A stretch of DNA of 42,684 nucleotides from DATFXM01 sp035315885 (GTDB taxonomy: Bacteria; Acidobacteriota; Blastocatellia; UBA7656): positions 1 through 42,684 of the forward strand of contig DATFXM010000005.1 of assembly GCA_035315885.1 (NCBI GenBank), read 5' to 3'. Positions 40,580 through 42,684 of this stretch are shown one piece after another. The stretch's first letter is position 1. Every line of letters starts with the position of its first letter. The notes beneath the pieces are model-generated. The model searched no databases, was not told where the DNA came from, and was given only the letters and a program-made list of their open reading frames with translations. The translations under genes and the position numbers were made by a program.

Positions 40580-41599
40580 ATGACGATTCAGCAAAAAGCG
40601 CTAGCGCGGCGCGATTTTCTCAAGCTTTCTCCAAGGCCAGTCATGCCCGCAGAAGACTACTGGCTTCACGTCAGCCGCTCTGCAATGGCCTGCCGATTCG
40701 AAATTACCGTGCCTTCCTCCACAAGAAACGGCTCGCAATTGGCGATCAAGGCACTCGACCTGCTCGAACCCATCGAACAGCAGTTGAGCGTCTTCCGTGA
40801 TAACAGCGAAATCAGCTTCATCAATCGCAATGCTTCATCTCGCGATGTAGTCGTAGATGATGCGCTGTTTTCGTTCTTGCTCCAGTGCCGCGACCTGAGC
40901 CGGCGTACTGCCGGAGCTTTCGACATAACTTCTGCACCATTGACTGAATGTTGGGGTTTTTTGAAGCGTCAGAACAGAATTCCCGCGGACAGTGAATTGG
41001 AGAAAGTCAGGGAAAATGTCGGGGCTGAGAGTCTGATTTTTCTGAATGTCGGGACCAGATCAATTCGGTTTCGACGCGAGGGAGTGAAAATCAATCTGGG
41101 TAGCATCGGGAAGGGCTATGCGCTCGATAGGATCGCGGGGCTCATAAGAAAAAATATGCCGTCTGCGCTGTTGAACGCCGGGTCCAGCAGTTTATTTGCG
41201 ATTGGCGGCGGAGGTTTAGGCCATCGCGGGTGGACTGTAGGAATTCGTCATCCGCTAAACGCGCACGCGCGTCTAGCGGTGTTGAAGCTGCGCGATTGTG
41301 CTATGTCGACGAGCGGATCCGAGGAGCAGTACTTCGAACACGAAGGGAAACGCTACGGGCACGTGATTGACCCTAGAACCGGGCGTCCGGCGGAAGGCGT
41401 GGCAGGCGTGACCGTTGTAGCCCAATCGGCGGCGTTGTCTGACGCGCTGTCCACTGCCTTCTTCGTCGGAGGCCGTCAGTTGGCGCGGGATTACTGCGAC
41501 GAGAACCCGGGTACGCTTGCGGTGATCTTGGAGAGCGGCTCGAGAAAGCCGCTGGTGATCGGCCGCAACGAGGGCTGTGAGGTTGAAATTCAAGGGTGA
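40580..41599 (+). CDS. apbE: FAD:protein FMN transferase (ApbE-like)
   Basis: Covalently attaches FMN to Thr/Ser of target flavoproteins such as NqrB/C or RnfG subunits. 339 residues with family blocks MACRFEITV, LEPIEQQLSVFRDNSEISFIN, GAFDITSAPL, VKINLGSIGKGYALDRIA, LLNAGSSS, MSTSGSEEQYF and YGHVIDPRTGRPAEG. The last includes the HVIDPRTG signature. The N-terminus has a twin-arginine-like ARRDFLKLSP, but it is followed by a polar PRPVMPAEDYW instead of a hydrophobic segment, so export is doubtful and the signal may be degenerate. The TGA overlaps the GTG of the DoxX gene by four bases (GTGA). No flavoprotein target is in the window. Confidence 0.93.
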   Translation: MTIQQKALARRDFLKLSPRPVMPAEDYWLHVSRSAMACRFEITVPSSTRNGSQLAIKALDLLEPIEQQLSVFRDNSEISFINRNASSRDVVVDDALFSFLLQCRDLSRRTAGAFDITSAPLTECWGFLKRQNRIPADSELEKVRENVGAESLIFLNVGTRSIRFRREGVKINLGSIGKGYALDRIAGLIRKNMPSALLNAGSSSLFAIGGGGLGHRGWTVGIRHPLNAHARLAVLKLRDCAMSTSGSEEQYFEHEGKRYGHVIDPRTGRPAEGVAGVTVVAQSAALSDALSTAFFVGGRQLARDYCDENPGTLAVILESGSRKPLVIGRNEGCEVEIQG

Positions 41600-42159
41600 G
41601 TAGCTCACTAGGAAAATCATTATCCTCGATTCGACAGGCGTCACTGGTCGTCCTGCGCACGATGATCGGGTGGCACTTCGCCTATGAAGGTTATTACAAG
41701 CTCGCGCTGCCGGGGTGGAGTAGCGCGGGGGCGCCGCTTGGGCCGTGGACTTCGGCGGGCTATCTCAGATCGGCAACCGGCCCGCTTGCAAGAGTCTTTC
41801 AAAGATTGATGGATGCAGGGTGGACGCCTTGGATCGACAACGCGGTCAAGATCGCATTGTTATTGATCGGTCTTTCGCTGATGCTCGGGCTATTCACCAA
41901 AACAGGTTGTTGGGGAGCGTTGTTATTTCTGACGCTGATCTACGCCACCTCAGCGCCGCTTCGAGGAGTGCAGCAACCTGGCAGCGAAGGCGCCTACTTG
42001 ATCGTGAACAAGACAATGATAGAAGCGTGCGCGGTGGTTGTGTTGCTTATGTTCGACACTGGAGCGATGGCCGGCGTTGACTTGTTGTTCAGAACGCGAA
42101 AGGCGAAAGCTCCGGTGGAGACTGAAGCGTCCGAAAAGGTTCTGAGTGCTGAGTCCTGA
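41596..42159 (+). CDS. DoxX/DoxD-like membrane protein
   Basis: 187 residues, about four transmembrane segments (around 20-37, 84-105, 108-125 and 137-157). The N-terminal part (VLRTMIGWHFAYEGYYKL) is the DoxX signature, and a loop with LGPWTSAGYLRSATGPLARVF resembles the small subunit of thiosulfate:quinone oxidoreductase (DoxD). Function in this family is mostly unproven; redox partnership is suspected. GTG 41596 overlaps the apbE stop, so translation is coupled. The final residues VLSAES and the TGA at 42157-42159 are read from the first units of repeat R10. Confidence 0.85.
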   Translation: MSSSLGKSLSSIRQASLVVLRTMIGWHFAYEGYYKLALPGWSSAGAPLGPWTSAGYLRSATGPLARVFQRLMDAGWTPWIDNAVKIALLLIGLSLMLGLFTKTGCWGALLFLTLIYATSAPLRGVQQPGSEGAYLIVNKTMIEACAVVVLLMFDTGAMAGVDLLFRTRKAKAPVETEASEKVLSAES

Positions 42160-42292
42160 GTCCTGAGTGCTGAGTCCTGAGTGCTGAGTGCTGAGTGATG
42201 AGTATTAATCGCGAGGTCACTGAGAACTTCCGTCGCTGCTCAGCACTCAGCACTCATCACTCAGCACTTCTTCTTCAGCATTCGGCACTTCT
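42139..42292. repeat. Inverted heptamer array R10 (CTGAGTN units), the longest CTGAG array here
   Basis: Left arm 42141-42203 has about nine CTGAGTG/CTGAGTC units in strict 7-base register; right arm 42236-42267 has four to five inverted units (CTCAGCA, CTCATCA), continuing degenerately to 42290. It separates convergent genes and provides the stop codons of both (42157-42159 rightward; 42275-42277 leftward in a degenerate unit). Confidence 0.92.
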
Positions 42293-42684
42293 TTTCAGTC
42301 GTCGTTCGGCCAGTTTGTTCATTCGCAAAGCTGCCTGAGGCGCGGTGGTCCGAAGCTTTCCAAATAACGCGCTGATCTTACTCGCCCCGCTCAGCGCGCG
42401 ATGCATCTTCGCTATGCTCATCGGACCTGTAATCTCCAGATCAACGTTTGAAATAGCGATCTCCGAAAACGCTCCCTTTGCCTTCAGACTCATTCCGCCG
42501 AACAAATCGGCAGCCATCTCTATTTCCTTGACTCCCGCCCAGGGAATGAAACGGTGTTCACGTCCCGCACGGGTTTCTCGTATTCCTTGTTCACTCAGTT
42601 CGATCGTATGGCCTGCCTCGCGCTTGAAAGCCCAAAGCATCCCCGCGTATCCAAGCCACATCATCAACACCGGAAGAAATGCGA
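42275..42684 (-). CDS. Membrane-anchored protein with PH-like domain (5' end outside window)
   Basis: Leftward, the frame is open through the right window edge, so the true start lies outside. The visible part begins with a hydrophobic segment (AFLPVLMMWLGYAGMLWAF), probably the end of a transmembrane hairpin. A beta-rich stretch follows (IELSEQGIRETRAGREHRFIPWAGVKEIEMAADLFGG, then LEITGPMS). The pattern resembles bacterial PH-like (YcxB/DUF304-type) domains, in which an Ile-Pro-Trp after a short strand is common. A basic helical tail follows, ending RSAEC from degenerate repeat sequence. Function unknown. Confidence 0.65.
   Translation of the reverse strand, partial: AFLPVLMMWLGYAGMLWAFKREAGHTIELSEQGIRETRAGREHRFIPWAGVKEIEMAADLFGGMSLKAKGAFSEIAISNVDLEITGPMSIAKMHRALSGASKISALFGKLRTTAPQAALRMNKLAERRLKRSAEC

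Noticed and set aside
7156..42292. CRISPR interpretation of the repeated arrays
   Set aside because: Units are 7-8 bp and contiguous, with no unique spacers and no cas genes; inverted symmetry is wrong for CRISPR.

Overview
The window looks like a chromosomal segment of an Acidobacteriota member, most plausibly Blastocatellia-like. Grounds are the moderately high GC, a 1,245-residue Oar-type TonB-dependent receptor with an N-terminal carboxypeptidase-regulatory-like domain, several Tat-exported Gfo/Idh and TIM-barrel sugar enzymes, and a PQQ dehydrogenase. No rRNA or phylogenetic marker other than gyrA is present, so the assignment is an inference.

Layout. Positions 1-13,300 are mostly housekeeping: a secreted HEAT-repeat protein (partial), phosphopentomutase deoB, an orphan-looking adenine DNA methyltransferase, a YheT-type hydrolase, an inositol-monophosphatase-like gene coupled to homoserine kinase thrB, a secreted FG-GAP-like protein, a plsC-type acyltransferase, a single-domain RelA/SpoT-type HD hydrolase, gyrA and a TPR lipoprotein. 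Positions 13,300-20,900 hold a methyltransferase-family gene that has lost its catalytic core in frame, a subtilisin with a hexapeptide-repeat tail, a PQQ dehydrogenase, tRNA-Arg(CCG), peptide deformylase, a small secreted protein and a decayed receiver-domain fragment.

Positions 20,959-40,325 form a sugar-acid and L-rhamnose island. A leftward six-gene run (two TIM-barrel isomerases, Gfo/Idh, DUF6807/PmoA-like, Gfo/Idh, uxaC) sits beside manD, then a leftward run (NagB-fold protein, uxaA-like, eda), then a rightward run (SDR, rhaM, rhaI), and finally the TonB receptor. UxaC with UxaA or ManD takes galacturonate/glucuronate to 2-keto-3-deoxygluconate, and Eda acts after phosphorylation; RhaM and RhaI start L-rhamnose use. 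Galacturonate plus rhamnose suggests rhamnogalacturonan or a similar polymer as the source. No KDG kinase, canonical UxaB, RhaB or RhaD is present, and no polysaccharide lyase or glycoside hydrolase. FadR-type (TGGTNNNACCA) operator-like palindromes precede the SDR and the receptor. The right end has an ApbE-DoxX pair and a partial membrane protein.

The most unusual feature is a set of intergenic arrays built from short units, mostly 7 bp (CTGAGTN, GCAGTAG, GAAATCT and CCCTAAA types), arranged head to head so that each locus can fold into a hairpin. Each unit carries a stop triplet in the outward-in orientation, and because 7 is not a multiple of 3 the array closes all reading frames. Five genes end on stop codons lying inside such arrays. 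Unrelated sequences share this architecture at about ten loci in 42 kb, which is the best candidate here for something undescribed.
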